Positions 8,134 through 17,260 of a DNA stretch of 64,000 nt are shown piece by piece (positions within the stretch are counted from its first letter, which is position 1; every line of letters begins with the position of its first letter). The notes under the pieces are model-generated. The model did not search any database. It was not told the DNA's origin and saw nothing but the letters and a program-made list of their open reading frames with translations. Both the position numbers and the translations under genes were made by a program. The DNA comes from Ramlibacter alkalitolerans (GTDB lineage Bacteria; Pseudomonadota; Gammaproteobacteria; Burkholderiales; Burkholderiaceae_C). Location of the stretch: assembly GCF_016722765.1 (NCBI RefSeq), contig NZ_JAEQND010000006.1, forward strand, positions 124,001-188,000. The letters run 5' to 3'.

Positions 8134-8945
8134 ACTGCCACGGGCGCCTTGATGGCTGGGTGGCACTGGTAGTCCAGCATCTCGAAGTCCTCGTAGGCGT
8201 AGTCGAAGATCGAGGGCGGCCGGCGCCTGATGTTCAGCGTGGGATAAGGGTAGGGGGCGCGGCTCAATTGCAGCTCCACCTGCTCGTGGTGATTGCTGTA
8301 GATGTGGCAGTCGCCGCCCGTCCAGATGAAGTCGCCCACGCCCAGGTCGCACTGCTGCGCGATCATGTGCGTGAGCAGCGCGTAGCTGGCGATGTTGAAC
8401 GGCACCCCCAGGAAGATGTCCGCGCTGCGCTGGTACAGCTGGCAGGAGAGCCTGCCTTCGGCCACGTAGAACTGGAAGAACGCGTGGCAGGGCATCAGGG
8501 CCATCTTCGGCAGGTCGGCCACGTTCCAGGCGCTCACGATGATGCGGCGCGAATCCGGATTGGTGCGGATCGTCTTCACGGCTTCGGCGATCTGGTCGAT
8601 GTGGCCGCCGTCCGGCGTGGGCCAGCTGCGCCACTGCACGCCGTAGACCGGGCCGAGCTCGCCGTCCTCGCGCGCCCACTCATCCCAGATGGAGACGCCG
8701 CGTTCCTTCAGCCAGTTGTTGTTGCTCGATCCCGCGAGGAACCAGAGCAGCTCGTGGATGATGGACTTCAGGTGGACCTTCTTGGTGGTCACCAGCGGGA
8801 AGCCCTCGTTCAAGTCGAAGCGCATCTGGTAGCCGAACACGCTGCGCGTGCCGGTGCCGGTGCGGTCCGTCTTGGCGGTGCCATGCGTGTAGACATGGCG
8901 CATGAAGTCCTCGTACTGCGAGCGGACGGGGCGGGAAGAAGTCAT
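8130..8945 (-). CDS. thyA: Thymidylate synthase
   Basis: This 271-residue enzyme methylates dUMP to dTMP using methylene-tetrahydrofolate. The catalytic cysteine lies in [13 protein letters not shown], followed by [24 protein letters not shown] and the dUMP-binding [12 protein letters not shown]. The ATG at 8945 is preferred over a TTG three codons upstream. It is the first gene of the thyA-folA-DUF4337 unit. Confidence 0.96.
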   Translation of the reverse strand: MTSSRPVRSQYEDFMRHVYTHGTAKTDRTGTGTRSVFGYQMRFDLNEGFPLVTTKKVHLKSIIHELLWFLAGSSNNNWLKERGVSIWDEWAREDGELGPVYGVQWRSWPTPDGGHIDQIAEAVKTIRTNPDSRRIIVSAWNVADLPKMALMPCHAFFQFYVAEGRLSCQLYQRSADIFLGVPFNIASYALLTHMIAQQCDLGVGDFIWTGGDCHIYSNHHEQVELQLSRAPYPYPTLNIRRRPPSIFDYAYEDFEMLDYQCHPAIKAPVAV

Positions 8946-8971
8946 CGGGGGCAATTATCGGGGGCTTTCTT

Positions 8972-9089
8972 ACTCCTTCCCCCTCTGGGGGAAGGTCGGG
9001 ATGGGGGCGCCGTGCAACTAATTCCGCCGCAGCGTTGTACGGGCGCCGGGGCGCCCCCACCCCGGCCCTCCCCCGGAGGGGGAGGGAGG
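8972..9089. repeat. Family C palindrome pair (C2)
   Basis: CTTCCCCCTCTGGGGGAAG with GGGATGGGGGCGCC on the left faces GGCGCCCCCACCCCGGCCCTC with CCCCGGAGGGGGAGGGAGG on the right. Together they make a larger inverted arrangement around about 40 bp. It fills the gap between the thyA start and the stop of the oxidase gene. Confidence 0.65.
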
Positions 9090-9091
9090 AA

Positions 9092-10504
9092 CTACAGGGC
9101 GACGACGCGCCCCGGATTCAGGATGTTCTCCGGATCCAGCGCCCGCTTCAGCGCCTGCATCATCGAGAGCGCCACCTTCGACTTGTACTGCGGCAGCTTG
9201 CCCGCCTTCAGCATGCCGATCCCGTGCTCCGCCGAGATCGAGCCGTCGAAGCGCTTGACCTGTTCGTACACCAGCGTGTTGACGCGCTCCTCGTTCTCGT
9301 CCAGGAAGGCCTTCATGTCGCCGCCCGCGGGCGCCTGCACGTTGTAGTGCAGGTTGCCGTCGCCGAGATGGCCGAAGTTCACCAGCCGCACGCCGGCGAT
9401 CTCCCGCTGCAGCAGGGCGTCGGTTTCGGCGCAGAAGGCCGGGATGCGCGAGACGGGGATCGAGATGTCGTGCTTGATGTTCAGCCCTTCCTCGGCCTGT
9501 GCCAGGGGGATGGCTTCGCGGATGTGCCACAGCTGGTGCGCCTGCGTGAGGTTCTCCGCCACCACGGCATCGGCCGCGCAGCCGTCTTCCAGCGCCACCT
9601 CCAGCAGCCGCTCGAACACCGATCGCGCATGCTCCTGCGACTCCGCGTCCGCGTTTTCCAGCAGCACGCAATAGGGCACGGACTCGTACAGCGGCACCCG
9701 CAGCTGCGGATAGTGCTTCGCCACCAGCGACAGCGCGAACTGCCCCATCACCTCGAAGCCGGTGAGCCCGGCGCCCAGGTGCCGGTGTGCCAGTCCGAGC
9801 AGCGTCACCGCCGCCTGCATCGAAGGGACCGCAGCCCAGGCCGTGAGCGTGGCCGCCGGCCGCGGATAGAGCTTCATCGTGGCGCCGGTGATCACGCCGA
9901 GCGTGCCTTCGCTGCCGATGAAGAGATCGCGCAGGTCATAGCCGGTGTTGTCCTTGCGCAGGCCCGAAAGGCCGTTCCAGACCTCCCCCTGCGCGGTGAC
10001 CACCTCCAGGCCCAGGCACAGCTCGCGCGTGTTGCCGTAGCGGACCACCTGCGTGCCGCCGGCATTCGTGGCCAGGTTGCCGCCGATGGTGCAACTGCCC
10101 TCGGCGGCAAGGCTCAGGGGAAACAGCAGCCCTGCGTCCGCCGCCGCCTGCTGCAGGTTCTGCAGCACGCAGCCGGCGTCGACGGTCATCGTGAGGTTGT
10201 CGCGGTCGATGCCGCGCACCCGGTTCAGGCGTGTGAGGCTCAGGACCACTTCGCGCCCCGAGGCATCGGGAACGCCGCCCACCACCAGGCCGGTGTTGCC
10301 GCCCTGCGGCACGATGGGCGCGCCGGCGGCGGCGCAGGCGCGCACGACGGCGGCCACTTCGTCGGTGCTCGCGGGGCGCACCACGGCGAGGGCCTTGCCG
10401 CGCGTGCGCTTGCGCCAGTCGGTTTCCCAGGCGGCCAGGTCGCCTTCGGTCAGGACGTGCGCGGCGCCCACGGCGCTGCGCAGATGCGAAATCAGTTCGG
10501 TCAT
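9092..10504 (-). CDS. FAD-linked 2-hydroxyacid dehydrogenase (GlcD/D2HGDH-like)
   Basis: This 470-residue flavoenzyme has the FAD-binding type 4 fold: PQGGNTGLVVGGVPD, then TIGGNLATNAGGTQVVRYG. The C-terminal FAD-oxidase domain carries HDISIPVSRIPAF, NFGHLGDGNLHYNV and AEHGIGMLKAGKLP. This set is typical of D-lactate, glycolate or D-2-hydroxyglutarate dehydrogenases, which pass electrons to the respiratory chain or ETF. The exact substrate cannot be fixed from sequence. There is no GlcE/GlcF partner nearby, which argues against glycolate oxidase. The start overlaps the stop of the DUF2069 gene by four bases. Confidence 0.9.
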   Translation of the reverse strand: MTELISHLRSAVGAAHVLTEGDLAAWETDWRKRTRGKALAVVRPASTDEVAAVVRACAAAGAPIVPQGGNTGLVVGGVPDASGREVVLSLTRLNRVRGIDRDNLTMTVDAGCVLQNLQQAAADAGLLFPLSLAAEGSCTIGGNLATNAGGTQVVRYGNTRELCLGLEVVTAQGEVWNGLSGLRKDNTGYDLRDLFIGSEGTLGVITGATMKLYPRPAATLTAWAAVPSMQAAVTLLGLAHRHLGAGLTGFEVMGQFALSLVAKHYPQLRVPLYESVPYCVLLENADAESQEHARSVFERLLEVALEDGCAADAVVAENLTQAHQLWHIREAIPLAQAEEGLNIKHDISIPVSRIPAFCAETDALLQREIAGVRLVNFGHLGDGNLHYNVQAPAGGDMKAFLDENEERVNTLVYEQVKRFDGSISAEHGIGMLKAGKLPQYKSKVALSMMQALKRALDPENILNPGRVVAL

Positions 10505-10872
10505 GGCTTGGCGTTGCGCAGGCGGATCCGCACGTGCAGACCGCAGGCAACGAAGAGGATGAGGGACAGGGCGAGCTCCAGCGCAGGCGGCAGGCCCTCC
10601 GCGGTGCGCGCGGCGCCATCGAGCACGTACAGCCACACCAGCAGGCTGGTCCAGCGGTAGGTGTACATCTGGCGCTTGAGCAGCCCCGCGAGCGGAATGC
10701 ACAGCGGCAGCGCCTTCAGCACCCACAGGCTCGGCCTGGCCGGCAGCCACAGGTGCCACGCGAGCTGCAGCACGATCAGCCCCAGGAGGGCGGCGACGGC
10801 GATCCAGCGCGTGGCTTCGACGACGGGCGGGACGGCGGCGGTTTCGGGGGACTGCATGTGCGGTGGCATCAT
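10501..10872 (-). CDS. DUF2069 integral membrane protein
   Basis: This 123-residue protein has about four membrane segments: IAVAALLGLIVLQLAWHLW, SLWVLKALPLCIPLAGLL, WTSLLVWLYVLDGAA and LALSLILFVACGL. The pattern, with KRQMYTYRW between helices 2 and 3, fits the small DUF2069 family of Betaproteobacteria. Starts at 10872 or 10857 are both possible. It is translationally coupled to the FAD dehydrogenase and divergent from the YihY gene, whose start is only 8 bp away, so their promoters overlap the coding starts. Function unknown. Confidence 0.85.
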   Translation of the reverse strand: MMPPHMQSPETAAVPPVVEATRWIAVAALLGLIVLQLAWHLWLPARPSLWVLKALPLCIPLAGLLKRQMYTYRWTSLLVWLYVLDGAARTAEGLPPALELALSLILFVACGLHVRIRLRNAKP

Positions 10873-10880
10873 AGCGACCG

Positions 10881-12080
10881 ATGAATTGGCGCCAGCTGCT
10901 TGACGATCTCGCGCGCTTCCCCTGGCTGCCCGCCGCGCTCACCCTGCGCGAACGCTTCCGCGAGGATCGCCTGGGCCTTTCGGCCAGCAGCCTGACCTTC
11001 ACGACGACCATGGCGCTGGTGCCCTTCTTCACGGTGGCACTGGCGCTGTTCACCGCGTTCCCGATCTTCGGCAAGCTGCAATCGAACCTGCAGGCGTGGC
11101 TGGTGCAGAGCCTGGTGCCGGAATCCATCGCGCGCCAGGTGCTGGGCTACCTGACGCAGTTCGCGGGCAAGGCCAGCCGGCTCGGAAGCGTCGGCCTGGC
11201 GGCGCTGCTGGTCACGGCGCTGGCGCTGGTGCTCACGATCGACCGCACGCTCAACGGCATCTGGCGTGTGCGGCGGCCGCGCCCGCTCGCCCAGCGTGTC
11301 CTGATCTACTGGGCGGCGATGACGCTCGGCCCGCTGCTGCTGGCCGCCAGCCTGAGCACCACCTCGTACGTGATCTCGGCCTCGCGGGGGCTCGTGCAGC
11401 TGCCGGGATTCTTCGCCTTCGTCATCGACGTCATCGAATTCCTGCTGCTCGCGGCGGCCCTGTCGGCGCTGTACCACTACGTGCCCAACACGCCGGTGCA
11501 GCGCGCGCACGCCATCGCCGGCGGCGCTGCGGCCGCCATCGGCATCGAGCTCGCGAAGCGGCTGCTGGCCTGGTACATCGGCAAGGTGCCCACGTATTCT
11601 GTCGTGTACGGCGCCTTCGCCACGCTGCCGATCCTGCTGGTGTGGATCTACATCGCGTGGCTGATCGTGCTGTTCGGCGCGGTGCTGGCGGCCTACCTGC
11701 CCAGCCTGCTGGCGGGGGCCACCCGCCGCCCGGGCGGCCATGGCTGGCAGTTCCAGCTGGCGCTGGAGGTGCTGCACCAGTTGCACGGCGCCCACGGATC
11801 GGCCCGGCGCGGCATGAGTGCCGGCGAGCTGTCGCAGACCATGCAGGTCGACGCACTGCAGCTGGAGCCGGTGCTGCACACGCTGGTGCAGCTCGATTGG
11901 ATCGCGCGCCTGAACGAAGTCGACGACCAGGCGGCGACGCGTTTCGTGCTGCTGGCGGACGTGCAGTCGACGGCGCTGGAGCCGCTGATCCGGCATTTGC
12001 TGCTGCCGGTGTCGGACGCGACGGCCAAGCTGTGGCATACGGGGCGGCTGTCGACGATCTATCTGAAGGACGTGCTTTGA
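10881..12080 (+). CDS. YihY/UPF0761 family inner membrane protein
   Basis: This 399-residue protein has about six membrane helices in the first 290 residues, including SASSLTFTTTMALVPFFTVALALF near the start, the YihY hallmark, and LPILLVWIYIAWLIVLFGAVLAAYL. Residues about 300-399 form a soluble region resembling a winged helix (AGELSQTMQVDALQLEPVLHTLVQLDWI), which is common in betaproteobacterial members and absent from the shorter E. coli YihY. The family was once called RNase BN, but that activity belongs to another gene. Physiological role unknown. Confidence 0.9.
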   Translation: MNWRQLLDDLARFPWLPAALTLRERFREDRLGLSASSLTFTTTMALVPFFTVALALFTAFPIFGKLQSNLQAWLVQSLVPESIARQVLGYLTQFAGKASRLGSVGLAALLVTALALVLTIDRTLNGIWRVRRPRPLAQRVLIYWAAMTLGPLLLAASLSTTSYVISASRGLVQLPGFFAFVIDVIEFLLLAAALSALYHYVPNTPVQRAHAIAGGAAAAIGIELAKRLLAWYIGKVPTYSVVYGAFATLPILLVWIYIAWLIVLFGAVLAAYLPSLLAGATRRPGGHGWQFQLALEVLHQLHGAHGSARRGMSAGELSQTMQVDALQLEPVLHTLVQLDWIARLNEVDDQAATRFVLLADVQSTALEPLIRHLLLPVSDATAKLWHTGRLSTIYLKDVL

Positions 12081-12099
12081 GCGGCGGGAGCGGGAGTGG

Positions 12100-12186
12100 G
12101 TAGGCTGGCGGTGAGCGCCGAAGGCCGAACCCCAGCGCTTCGCGCATCGCTGGGGTTTGCGCTGACGCGGCTCACCACCAGCCTAC
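12100..12186. repeat. Family A palindromic repeat, complete (A4)
   Basis: GTAGGCTGGCGGTGA...AACCCCAGCGCTTCGCGCATCGCTGGGG...CTCACCACCAGCCTAC. The inner stem is perfect and the right outer arm has one change. It lies between the convergent YihY and P450 genes. Confidence 0.9.
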
Positions 12187-12208
12187 GAATGCTCCGCGCA
12201 AAGCGGCG

Positions 12209-13483
12209 TCATTGCGTCGCGAACGGCGCCTTCAGGAACCCCCGGAACCGTGCCCGCCCGCCGCGCACCGGCGGCGCCGTCAGCCGATAGCGCGGGAACC
12301 GCGCCAGGAAGCGCCCGATCGCAATGCGCCCCTCCAGCCGCGCCAGGCTCAGGCCCGCGCACTGGTGGATGCCGAAACCGAAGGCGAGATGGCGGTTCTC
12401 GGCCCGCTGCAGGTCCAGCACGTCGGGCCGCGCGAACTGCGCCGGGTCGCGGTTCGCGGCCCCTACGCACAGCGTGACCAGCGCGCCGGCCGGCAAGGCC
12501 ACGCCGCCGATCTCGCAGGGCTGCAGCGCGCGCCGGTTCCCGAGCTGGTTGGAGGACTCGAAGCGCAGGAACTCGTCGACGGCGACGGTCATGACCGGTT
12601 CGAGCGCCTCCCAATCCGGGCGCGCGCCGATGGTGCGCAGCAACGCCTCCTTCTCACCGGGCCATTCCTGCAGCGCCACCAGCGCGTTGCCGATCAGGTT
12701 GGTCGTGGTTTCGTGCCCGGCGTTCAGGATGAAGATGCAGTTCTGCAGCAGCTCCGACTCCGAGAGCTTCTCGCCCGCCTCTTCGCCCTGGATCAGGCGC
12801 GTGAGCACGTCGTGCTCCGGGTCGCCGGGATGGCGGCGGCGGTCGGCCACCAGCACGCGCAGGTAGTCGGCGAACTCACGCACGCTGCGGTGGCCGAGGT
12901 CCTCCTGCTCGCGGGTGAGCCTGGGCTCCAACGCGCCCAGGATGGCCAGCGACCAGGCACGCAGCGGGCCGCGTTCATCGCGCGGCACGGCCAGCAGATT
13001 GCCGATGATCTCCACCGGAATGGCAGAGGCGAAATCCTCGATCAGGTCACCGCCGCCGCGCGCCTCGATGGGGTCCATCAGCGTTTCCACCAGCAGGATG
13101 AGGCCCGGCTCCATGTCGGCGATCGCGCGCCGCGTGAGCGCGCCCATGATCAGCCGGCGCACCCGTGTGTGCAGCGGCGGGTCGTTGAAGACGAGGCTGG
13201 TCGTGTGGTGTTCGAGCAGGGGCGAGCCGGCGCCGTACTTCGGCGTGAACTCGACCTTCTTGTCGGAGCTGAAGGCGTGCGCGTCGCGGTACACCGCCAG
13301 CAGGTCGGCGTGGCGGGTGAGGAACCAGGAGCCGTCCGGCATGGGCCGCACCGGCGCGCCCTCGCGCAGCGCCGCATACACCGGATACGGATTGGCGTAG
13401 AAATCGGGCGGCAGCGCGCGCAGGTCGAACCCGGCGGCGATCTCGCGCGCCCGCTCCGGGCTCATGCGCGGCGTGACCTCCAT
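12209..13483 (-). CDS. Cytochrome P450
   Basis: This 424-residue soluble bacterial-type monooxygenase has the I-helix AGHETTTN (oxygen activation), the K-helix ExxR in DEFLRFESS, and the heme-thiolate motif FGFGIHQCAG with the cysteine ligand near residue 370. There is no membrane anchor, as usual for bacterial class I enzymes, which need a ferredoxin and its reductase; neither is encoded in the window. It starts 2 bp after the stop of an alpha/beta hydrolase, so the two are very likely co-transcribed and may act on the same unknown substrate. Confidence 0.93.
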   Translation of the reverse strand: MEVTPRMSPERAREIAAGFDLRALPPDFYANPYPVYAALREGAPVRPMPDGSWFLTRHADLLAVYRDAHAFSSDKKVEFTPKYGAGSPLLEHHTTSLVFNDPPLHTRVRRLIMGALTRRAIADMEPGLILLVETLMDPIEARGGGDLIEDFASAIPVEIIGNLLAVPRDERGPLRAWSLAILGALEPRLTREQEDLGHRSVREFADYLRVLVADRRRHPGDPEHDVLTRLIQGEEAGEKLSESELLQNCIFILNAGHETTTNLIGNALVALQEWPGEKEALLRTIGARPDWEALEPVMTVAVDEFLRFESSNQLGNRRALQPCEIGGVALPAGALVTLCVGAANRDPAQFARPDVLDLQRAENRHLAFGFGIHQCAGLSLARLEGRIAIGRFLARFPRYRLTAPPVRGGRARFRGFLKAPFATQ

Positions 13484-13485
13484 GG

Positions 13486-14289
13486 TCAACGCAGGAAATC
13501 GCGCAGGGCGAACAGCACCGCATCCGGCGCTTCCGTCATCATCTGGTGGCCGCCCTCCACCATGACGGTGCGCGCACCGGGCGCCTTCTTCTGCAGCGAC
13601 TGCGCGGCCTTGGGTGGCGTCATCGCATCGGCCTTGCCCAGCACGAACAGGATCGGGCACTGCACCTGCGCCATCGCTGCCTCGCCGCCGGCATAGCTGT
13701 CGCAGGCCGCGAAGCCGCGGTGGAACACGTTGACGCGCGGATTGCTCGCGAGCACCCGCTTCATCAGCGCCCGCGAGCCGCCCTGCAGCCAGGTGCCGGG
13801 CCCGAGCGCCGACGGCGGCGGCGCCATCAGCGAGTGCGAGTAGACGTTGACCATGTCGATCGCCTTCATCGGCTGGTGCTGCGCGTTCTCCAGCAGGGAC
13901 GGCGAGACCTTCATCGGAAAGGCGGTGCCGACCAGCGCCAGGTGCGTGACGCGCTCCGGCGACCGCGCCGCGGCCTCCAGCGCGACGAGCGAGCCGAAGC
14001 TGTGGCCCACCAATGCGGCCTTCTGCACGCCCGCGGCATCGAGCAGGGCCAGCACGAAGCCGGCCGCTTCCTCCACGCTCCCCGGAGCCTCGCCTTCGCT
14101 GCGGCAGTGGCCGGGCAGGTCGGGCGCCAGCACGTTCCAGCCGTGGTGCGCGAACCAGCGGGTCTGCAGGATCCACACGCTGTGGTCGTTCAGCACCCCG
14201 TGCAGGAAGACCACCGTGGGCTTCTCGCGATCGAAGGGCTTGCCGCCGGTGTAGCAGAAGGTCCGGGCGCCGTTGACGGTCAGTTCCAT
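13486..14289 (-). CDS. Alpha/beta-fold hydrolase
   Basis: This 267-residue enzyme has the oxyanion strand VVFLHGVLNDHSVW, the nucleophile elbow GHSFGS with catalytic serine near residue 95, a likely acid in VLGKADAMTPP and a C-terminal histidine in EGGHQMM. This is a full Ser-Asp-His set. Substrate unknown; esterase or carbon-carbon hydrolase activity is possible. It lies 10 bp after the sulfhydrylase gene and 2 bp before the P450, suggesting a three-gene transcript. Confidence 0.9.
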   Translation of the reverse strand: MELTVNGARTFCYTGGKPFDREKPTVVFLHGVLNDHSVWILQTRWFAHHGWNVLAPDLPGHCRSEGEAPGSVEEAAGFVLALLDAAGVQKAALVGHSFGSLVALEAAARSPERVTHLALVGTAFPMKVSPSLLENAQHQPMKAIDMVNVYSHSLMAPPPSALGPGTWLQGGSRALMKRVLASNPRVNVFHRGFAACDSYAGGEAAMAQVQCPILFVLGKADAMTPPKAAQSLQKKAPGARTVMVEGGHQMMTEAPDAVLFALRDFLR

Positions 14290-14299
14290 GGCGTGCTCC

Positions 14300-15595
14300 T
14301 CAGGCCTTTTCCGCGGCCTTCAGGGCGCGCTTGAGGTCTTCGATCAGGTCGTCGGGGTCTTCCAGACCGATCGACAGCCGGATCGTTCCGGGCCCGATGC
14401 CGGCGCTGCGCAGGGCTTCGTCCGTCATGCGGAAATGCGTGGTGCTGGCCGGGTGGATCACCAGCGAGCGGCAGTCGCCCACGTTGGCCAGGTGGCTGAA
14501 CAGCTTGAGCGTCTCGATGAAGCGCTTGCCCTGTTCGCGGCTGCCCTTCATGTCGAAGCTGAACACCGACCCCGCGCCCCGGGGCAGCAGTTTGCGCGCC
14601 AGCGCGTGGCTCGGATGGGATTCCAGCATCGGATGGCCCACGCGCTCCACGAAGGCTTGTGACGCGAGGAACTCCACCACCTTGCGCGTGTTGCTCATGT
14701 GCCGTTCCATGCGCAGCGGCAGCGTCTCGATGCCCTGCAGGATCAGCCACGCCGTGTGCGGGCTCATGCTGGCGCCGAAGTCGCGCAGTCCTTCGCGCCG
14801 GGCGCGCAGCAGGAAGGCGCCGACGGTGGACTCCTCGCTGAAGACCATGCCGTGGAAGCCGTCATAAGGCGCCGTGAGTTCGGCGAAGCGGCCCGAGCGC
14901 TCCCAGTCGAAGCTGCCGCCATCGACCACCACGCCGCCGATCACGGTGCCGTGGCCGGACAGGAACTTGGTGGCGGAGTGATAGACCAGGTCCGCGCCCA
15001 GGTCGAAGGGCTTCATCAGGTAAGGAGTGGTGAAAGTGGAGTCCACCAGCAAGGGCAGGCCTGCCTCATGGGCGAGCGCGGAGACGGTGGGGATGTCCAG
15101 CACGTCGAGCCCGGGATTGCCCACCGTCTCTCCGAACAGCAGCTTCGTGTTCGGCCGGATCGCCGCCCGCCAGCCGTCGATGTCCCCAGGTTGGATGAAG
15201 GTCGTCTCGATGCCGAAGCGGCGCAAGGTGTAGTGCAGCAGGTTCTGCGATCCGCCGTAGAGTGCCGTGCTGGCGACAATGTGCGAGCCCGCCCCCATGA
15301 GGGTGGCGATCGCCAGGTGCAGCGCCGCCTGCCCGCTGGCGGTGGCGATGGCGCCGATGCCGCCTTCGAGCGCCGCGACCCGCTGTTCGAGGACCGCATT
15401 GGTCGGATTGCTGATGCGCGAATAGACGTGGCCCGAACGCTCCAGGTTGAACAGGGCGGCCGCGTGGTCGCTCGACTCGAACACGAAGGAGGTACTCAGG
15501 TGGATCGGCACGGCGCGGGCGCCGGTCGCCGGGTCCGGCGCGGCGCCGGCGTGCAGCGCCAGCGTGTCGAATCCTGGGTCGGCGTAACCGGGCAT
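14300..15595 (-). CDS. O-acetylhomoserine sulfhydrylase-like Cys/Met PLP enzyme
   Basis: This 431-residue type I PLP enzyme belongs to the cystathionine-gamma-synthase superfamily. It starts GFDTLALHAG, then ATGARAVPIHLSTSFVF and YSRISNPT, which are signature segments of O-acetyl/O-succinylhomoserine sulfhydrylases. The PLP lysine lies in YHSATKFLSGHG, and HPASTTH is near the end. The length and the ALHAGAAPDP start favour O-acetylhomoserine aminocarboxypropyltransferase (direct sulfhydrylation to homocysteine). The start at 15595 has GGAGG about eight bases upstream; an ATG at 15601 is too close to it. It is divergent from the CBS gene. Confidence 0.9.
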   Translation of the reverse strand: MPGYADPGFDTLALHAGAAPDPATGARAVPIHLSTSFVFESSDHAAALFNLERSGHVYSRISNPTNAVLEQRVAALEGGIGAIATASGQAALHLAIATLMGAGSHIVASTALYGGSQNLLHYTLRRFGIETTFIQPGDIDGWRAAIRPNTKLLFGETVGNPGLDVLDIPTVSALAHEAGLPLLVDSTFTTPYLMKPFDLGADLVYHSATKFLSGHGTVIGGVVVDGGSFDWERSGRFAELTAPYDGFHGMVFSEESTVGAFLLRARREGLRDFGASMSPHTAWLILQGIETLPLRMERHMSNTRKVVEFLASQAFVERVGHPMLESHPSHALARKLLPRGAGSVFSFDMKGSREQGKRFIETLKLFSHLANVGDCRSLVIHPASTTHFRMTDEALRSAGIGPGTIRLSIGLEDPDDLIEDLKRALKAAEKA

Positions 15596-15694
15596 AGGCA
15601 TTCCCTCCGTATTGGACTGGCCCGGATTGTGGGCTATATTCATCCGACACAGCCATGGTCCTTCCATGGCAGGCCGAACGATTGGAGGCAAGCG

Positions 15695-16159
15695 ATGAAA
15701 GTCAGCGACATCCTGCGCGTCAAGGGCAACACGCTCTATACGGCCAACCCCGACGAGCCCTTGTCGCGCGCCATCGACCTCATGGCCGAAAAGGACATCG
15801 GCTCGCTCGTGGTGATGCACCACGGGGACCTGGTGGGCATGCTCACCTTTCGCGAGGTGATCCAGTGCATTGTCGCCAACAAGCACGTGGTGGGCAGCAC
15901 CGTCGTGCGCACCGCGATGGACGACCACCCGCTGACCTGCACGCTCGAAACCGAACTGGACGAAGTGCGCCGCATGATGCTCGATCGCCACGCGCGCTAC
16001 ATGCCGGTGATGGACCAGCGCATGCTGATGGGCGTGATCAGCTTCTACGACGTCGCCAAGGCGGTGGTGGACAGCCAGAACTTCGAGAACCGGATGCTCA
16101 AGGCCTACATCCGCGACTGGCCGTCGTCCGAGGATTCGCAGCCGACGGCGCAGCTCTGA
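15695..16159 (+). CDS. Tandem CBS-domain protein
   Basis: This 154-residue cytoplasmic protein is made almost entirely of two CBS motifs (about 8-62 and 75-132). Examples are DEPLSRAIDLMAEKDIGSLVVM followed by LVGMLTFREV, and LDEVRRMMLDRHARYMPVM followed by LMGVISFYDVAKAVV. Such pairs bind adenine nucleotides and regulate partner proteins. No enzyme domain is attached and the partner is unknown. TTGGAGG precedes the ATG. Confidence 0.92.
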   Translation: MKVSDILRVKGNTLYTANPDEPLSRAIDLMAEKDIGSLVVMHHGDLVGMLTFREVIQCIVANKHVVGSTVVRTAMDDHPLTCTLETELDEVRRMMLDRHARYMPVMDQRMLMGVISFYDVAKAVVDSQNFENRMLKAYIRDWPSSEDSQPTAQL

Positions 16160-16187
16160 TTCCGGTCGTCCCCCGCGCGGCCTCCTC

Positions 16188-16273
16188 GTAGGCTGGGGTG
16201 AGCCGCGCAGCGCGCGAACCCCAGCGCTTCGCGCATCGCTGGGGTTTCGGCTTCGCCTCCACCGCCAGCCTAC
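16188..16273. repeat. Family A palindromic repeat, complete (A5)
   Basis: GTAGGCTGGGGTGAGC...AACCCCAGCGCTTCGCGCATCGCTGGGG...CACCGCCAGCCTAC. It lies 17 bp before the GTG start of the MYG1-like gene, and the reading frame of that gene extends upstream into it. Confidence 0.9.
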
Positions 16274-16290
16274 CCAGGGCACGCCCTGCA

Positions 16291-17256
16291 GTGACCCAGC
16301 GCATCGCCACCCACAACGGATCCCACCACGCCGACGACACCTTCGGCGTCGCCGTGCTCACGGCCCTCTTTCCCGACCACATCCTGCTGCGCATCCGCGA
16401 TCCCGACGAGATCGCGCGGGCCGACTTCGCCGTCGACGTCGGCGGCGAGTGGGACCCGGCGCGCGGCCGCTTCGACCACCACCAGCGCGACTTCGACGGC
16501 GCGCGCACCCGGCTCGACGCCCAGGGCCAGCCGGTGCGCGCCGAGGGCTATGCGAGCGCCGGCCTGGTCTGGCGCGAATTCGGGCCCGCCTACGTGCGGC
16601 AGGTGGCCGAGCGCATGGGCCGGCAGGTCGACGAGGCCGCGCTGGTTGCGATCGCGCAGGATGTCGATTCCGCCCTGGTGCGCTACCTGGACCTGGTCGA
16701 CAACGGCGAGGACACGGTCGCGCCGGGGATCTTCGGCCTGTCCGAACTGCTGTCGCTCCTCAACACCGACTGGATGGAGGAGCAGGCCCTCACGCGCGAG
16801 GCCCACGCGGCCCTGCAGGTGGAGCGCTTCCGCGAAGGCATGGCGCTGGTGCGGCGCTTCCTCGACGCCTTCCTGCGGCGCAAGATCGGGCAACTGCTGG
16901 CCGCCGACAAGGTGCGCGCGGGCCGGCGCCTGTTCGACGGCCGCCTGCTGTACCTGCCGGAAGGCGGCATGCCGTGGACACGCGTGGTGGTGGAGGAGAT
17001 GCCGGAGGTGCAGCTCGTGCTCTATCCCGATGCGGAACCGGGCCGGCACCAGATCCGCACCGTGCCGCAGCGCCCGGGTTCCTTCCACGCCCGGCTCGAC
17101 CTGCCCGCCGCCTGGGCCGGCCTGCGCGACGAGGAACTCGCCGCCGTGACGGGCGTTGCGGACGCTGCGTTCTGCCACCGCAACCTGTTCATCGCCGTCG
17201 CGCGCAGCTACGAAGGCGCGCTGCGGCTGGCGGCACAGGCGCTTGGTCATAATTGA
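16291..17256 (+). CDS. MYG1-family DHH-type metal-dependent hydrolase
   Basis: This 321-residue protein resembles the MYG1/UPF0160 family. It has [20 protein letters not shown] at the start, then [10 protein letters not shown] (the DHH motif) and [11 protein letters not shown], and ends with [20 protein letters not shown]1 proteins are DHH-superfamily proteins linked to RNA exonuclease activity in eukaryotes; the bacterial role is not established. GTG 16291 is taken as start because it directly precedes TQRIATHNG; upstream frame is repeat DNA. It is four bases upstream of aroC and likely co-transcribed with it. Confidence 0.87.
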   Translation: MTQRIATHNGSHHADDTFGVAVLTALFPDHILLRIRDPDEIARADFAVDVGGEWDPARGRFDHHQRDFDGARTRLDAQGQPVRAEGYASAGLVWREFGPAYVRQVAERMGRQVDEAALVAIAQDVDSALVRYLDLVDNGEDTVAPGIFGLSELLSLLNTDWMEEQALTREAHAALQVERFREGMALVRRFLDAFLRRKIGQLLAADKVRAGRRLFDGRLLYLPEGGMPWTRVVVEEMPEVQLVLYPDAEPGRHQIRTVPQRPGSFHARLDLPAAWAGLRDEELAAVTGVADAAFCHRNLFIAVARSYEGALRLAAQALGHN

Positions 17257-17260
17257 GGCC

